This document shows, piece by piece, positions 5,947 to 8,198 of a stretch of DNA of 8,198 nucleotides. Below the pieces are notes generated by a model, which saw nothing but the letters and a program-made list of their open reading frames with translations, searched no databases and was not told the origin of the DNA. Source of the stretch: Ilumatobacteraceae bacterium. Its GTDB lineage: Bacteria > Actinomycetota > Acidimicrobiia > Acidimicrobiales > Ilumatobacteraceae. Within the stretch, counting starts at the first letter, position 1. Every line of letters begins with the position of its first letter. The DNA is taken from NCBI GenBank assembly GCA_030727685.1, contig JANRBC010000098.1:4563-12760 (forward strand), read 5' to 3'. Both the position numbers and the translations under genes were made by a program.

Positions 5947-6944
5947 GCTCTTGGCGTCGTTCTTGCGACGATGCTCGACGCGATCATGTTGACAATCAGT
6001 GTGATAATAAACAGCACGAGGCCAGATGCGATCAGTGCAGAAATTTCTTTGTCAGTCGCCTCGCCAAACTTTAAGGCGATCATCGACGCAACGTTTCCTC
6101 CGGCTGAGTCAAGTATTTCAAAGGAGTACCTAAAAACTAGATTCAACATCAGATAAATCGCAACGGTCTCACCAAGGGCTCGCCCAAGACCCAACATCGC
6201 GCCTGCAATCACGCCACTTTTACCGTATGGCATGACAACCGATCTGATTGCACCCCACTTTGATCCGCCGAGCGCAAAACAAGTATCGATTAAGTCACGC
6301 GGGGTTCGAGAGTAAACCTCTCGTGAGACAGAAGTTGTAATCGGCACAACTAAAGCGGCCAATACGCAACCTGCGACAAATGGACTTCGACCAAAGTTTT
6401 CAAATTCAACAGAAAAAATCGGTATGAAAGAAAGTCGATCATTAAGCAACGTGGCCCACCGCACGCCAATGGCGGTGAAGACTTGAATGCCCCAAAGACC
6501 AAAAATCAAAGAAGGAATCGCCGCTGCTAGGTCGAGCAGCGAGACGAGCACTCGATAAATAGATCGCGGCGCATAAAACTCGATATAAAGAGCGCCGCCT
6601 ATTGACAGGGGTAGGGCAATCAACATGGCAATCAGCGCTACAACAAGCGAGCCCACGATCATTGGGCCGATTGAGAAAACACTCTCATCGACCTCTTCTA
6701 CGGCCCCTTCAACTGCACCACCGAGTGGATCTTCGCCGGCCGAAAACCACTCTGAGCCCGTGATGAAATCCAAACCAAACTGCCTGAAAGTTTCCGCGCT
6801 TCGCATGACCAAAAATGCCGTGATAAACCCGAGCAATAACAAAGAAGTTAAAGCACCACCAGTAACAATGCGTCGAAAAATTCTGTCTGCCCTGCTGTAG
6901 ACCACCATCATTTGACGGGGTTCAGGTGTTTCGACAATCGTCAC
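5943..6944 (-). CDS. pstC: Phosphate ABC transporter permease PstC
   Basis: PstC pairs with PstA to form the transmembrane channel of the phosphate importer. The 333-residue protein has a first helix around 29-47, a polar external loop with the PstC-like segment GLDFITGSEWFSAGEDPLGG (57-76), and a helix with PMIVGSLVVALIAMLIALPL. It then has DLAAAIPSLIFGLWG (138-152) and an EAA loop REVYSRTPRDLIDTCFALGG (208-227) followed by RSVVMPYGKSGVIAG and GLGRALGET. Length is normal for the family. The start is GTG at 6944 with no strong Shine-Dalgarno sequence; an internal ATG at residue 12 is a possible alternative. It is first in the operon, about 40 bases downstream of a PHO-box-like repeat, and its stop overlaps the pstA start. 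Confidence 0.95.
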   Translation of the reverse strand: MTIVETPEPRQMMVVYSRADRIFRRIVTGGALTSLLLLGFITAFLVMRSAETFRQFGLDFITGSEWFSAGEDPLGGAVEGAVEEVDESVFSIGPMIVGSLVVALIAMLIALPLSIGGALYIEFYAPRSIYRVLVSLLDLAAAIPSLIFGLWGIQVFTAIGVRWATLLNDRLSFIPIFSVEFENFGRSPFVAGCVLAALVVPITTSVSREVYSRTPRDLIDTCFALGGSKWGAIRSVVMPYGKSGVIAGAMLGLGRALGETVAIYLMLNLVFRYSFEILDSAGGNVASMIALKFGEATDKEISALIASGLVLFIITLIVNMIASSIVARTTPRA

Positions 6945-6961
6945 GGCCCAATTCTCACATC

Positions 6962-7005
6962 AAGTGCTTAACCGAGAATTAATCAGAAGTGAACGGCAGG
7001 TGAAT
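6962..7005 (-). promoter_or_regulatory. Putative PHO box before pstC, four 11-base units
   Basis: On the minus strand ATTCACC (from 7005) and GTTCACT (from 6994) begin two adjacent 11-base units. Two more degenerate units follow in the same register, ATTAATT (from 6983) and GTTAAGC (from 6972). The first two are a good match to actinobacterial PhoP boxes; the last two are weaker and may be chance. The repeat overlaps the stop codon of the upstream sulfhydrylase gene and lies just ahead of pstC, where a phosphate-starvation activator would be expected. Confidence 0.55.
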
Positions 7006-8198
7006 TATCGGGCTGCGTTAAAGCCTTCGTCCAGGTCAGCCAAAATATCCTCGATTGACTCAAGGCCCACAGATAGACGAATCAGTCCTGGAAACACGCC
7101 AGTTGAAGCCTGCTCTGCCGGCGTCAATTGACTATGAGTCGTTGAAGCCGGGTGAATCACGAGGCTGCGAACATCGCCAATGTTGGCAACATGACTGTGC
7201 AATTTGAGGCCCGCAACAAACTTTTGACCAGCCTCGACGCCACCTTTGATGTTGAAAGCCAACACTGATCCGTAACCCTTGCCATGACCATACCGCTTGG
7301 CGCGTTCATGCCATTTGCTCGTCGGCAGACCTGCATAAAACACTTCTTCAACCTGCGCGTGCTTGGCGAGATATTCGCCAACTTGCTGTGCATTTGCCCA
7401 GTGGCGATCCATTCGCATAGACAATGTTTCAAGACCCTGCAAGAAGTTGAACGCATTGTCGGGTGTTGTCGCCATGCCCAAGTCACGCAACATCTGCACG
7501 CGTGCCTTAATAATGAACGACCCAGCACCCAGCGCTGGCCAATAAGCCAAGCCGTGATAACTCGGGTCAGGTTGTGTGAAGTTTGGAAACTTATCGCCCT
7601 TGCCGAAATCAAACGTGCCGCCATCAATAATTGCGCCACCGATGCTCGTGCCGTGTCCGCCAATAAATTTTGTCAATGAGTGCACGACAATGTCTGCGCC
7701 CCATTCAATTGGTCGAATCAAATATGGTGTTGGCACTGTGTTGTCGACGATTAACGGCAAACCGTTTTCATGGGCAACTTTTGCGATGCCTTCAATGTCA
7801 AGCACGTTGTTGCGCGGGTTCGCCAAAACTTCACCGTAAAACGCTTTTGTGTTTGGCTTGATCGCTGCGCGCCACTGATCAAGATTGTCTGGGTCTTCGA
7901 CAAAACTCACTTCTATGCCAAATTTTGGCAACGTATAGTGAAACAAGTTGTATGTGCCGCCGTACAAACTCGGTGAAGCAACAATGTGCGCACCAGCCTC
8001 GGCGAGTGTCAAAATCGCCAACAACTCTGCTGATTGACCCGAACTAACTGCAAGTGCGCCAGGCAAACCAACTGCAGTTGTGATGCCACCCTCGAGTGAC
8101 GACAGTCGAGCTTCAAGCACACCTTGAGTCGGGTTCATGATGCGGGTATAGATGTTTCCGATCTCGGCAAGTGCAAACAAATTCTGCGCATGTTGTGC
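7005..8198 (-). CDS. O-acetylhomoserine sulfhydrylase (aminocarboxypropyltransferase), N-terminus missing
   Basis: This PLP enzyme of the Cys/Met metabolism family makes homocysteine from O-acetylhomoserine and sulfide in methionine synthesis. The reading frame is open to the right edge: 397 codons are visible and about 35-45 N-terminal residues are missing compared with the usual 430-445. Motifs, numbered from the edge, are IGNIYTRIMNPT (about 13-24), SSGQSAELLAI (52-62), LYGGTYNLFHYTLPKFGI (78-95), IVDNTVPTPYL (150-160) and the PLP-lysine site HSLTKFIGGHGTSIGG (K177). The long segment around FPNFTQPDPSYHGLAYW and the ending GLIRLSVGLE favour this enzyme over cystathionine gamma-synthase. 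The TTG at 8180 is internal, since family similarity continues upstream to the edge. Its stop codon overlaps the pstC PHO box, and no terminator is seen before pstC. The symbol metY is a possibility but is not certain. Confidence 0.92.
   Translation of the reverse strand, partial: AQHAQNLFALAEIGNIYTRIMNPTQGVLEARLSSLEGGITTAVGLPGALAVSSGQSAELLAILTLAEAGAHIVASPSLYGGTYNLFHYTLPKFGIEVSFVEDPDNLDQWRAAIKPNTKAFYGEVLANPRNNVLDIEGIAKVAHENGLPLIVDNTVPTPYLIRPIEWGADIVVHSLTKFIGGHGTSIGGAIIDGGTFDFGKGDKFPNFTQPDPSYHGLAYWPALGAGSFIIKARVQMLRDLGMATTPDNAFNFLQGLETLSMRMDRHWANAQQVGEYLAKHAQVEEVFYAGLPTSKWHERAKRYGHGKGYGSVLAFNIKGGVEAGQKFVAGLKLHSHVANIGDVRSLVIHPASTTHSQLTPAEQASTGVFPGLIRLSVGLESIEDILADLDEGFNAAR

Noticed and set aside
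7157..7663. Leftward reading frame of 168 codons inside the sulfhydrylase gene
   Set aside because: It is an out-of-frame shadow of the conserved enzyme gene, with Arg/Ser/Cys-rich composition and no recognisable domain.
1..8198. CRISPR array, insertion sequence, tRNA or attachment site
   Set aside because: No regularly spaced long repeats, transposase-like product, terminal inverted repeats or tRNA-like fold were noticed on either strand; genes are tightly packed housekeeping or phosphate-related genes.

Overview
The window looks like chromosomal DNA of an actinobacterium, plausibly an Acidimicrobiia-type lineage with moderate GC (inference). The pointers are an aspartate aminotransferase N-terminus of actinobacterial type, a PAC2-family protein of the kind common in actinobacteria, phosphate-control boxes of the GTTCACC direct-repeat type, and several genes without a Shine-Dalgarno sequence next to others with a good one. 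No mobile element, CRISPR array, tRNA or rRNA was recognised.

Layout. At the left edge is the start of an aminotransferase gene reading leftward (1-200). Divergent from it is a PAC2-family gene (248-1123). Next come two rightward genes of the low-molecular-weight phosphatase/arsenate reductase fold: an ArsR-type DNA-binding domain fused to such a domain (1186-1827), then a second reductase with an N-terminal helical domain (1851-2486). A strong, apparently bidirectional terminator (2488-2516) separates these from a leftward high-affinity phosphate transport cluster, read in the order pstC, pstA, pstB, pstS (6944 down to 2538). At the right edge is a leftward O-acetylhomoserine sulfhydrylase lacking its N-terminus (7005-8198).

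How it works together. PstS should capture phosphate outside the membrane, PstC and PstA form the channel and PstB hydrolyses ATP. Tandem 11-base repeats resembling actinobacterial PHO boxes lie before pstC, before pstS and before the ArsR-reductase fusion. This suggests that the two reductase genes belong to the same phosphate-starvation response. That would make sense because arsenate enters cells through phosphate transporters. The fusion gene also carries a perfect 15-base inverted repeat across its putative promoter, a likely operator for its own ArsR domain. The layout therefore suggests a phosphate-uptake module coupled to arsenate handling, with activation by phosphate limitation and local repression by the fused regulator. 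The regulatory part is inference from the DNA pattern.

Most unusual points: the dual-control promoter at 1124-1186, the ArsR domain without metalloid-sensing cysteines, an inserted domain of about 95 residues in the middle of PstS, and a PstS signal peptide with no lipobox cysteine.
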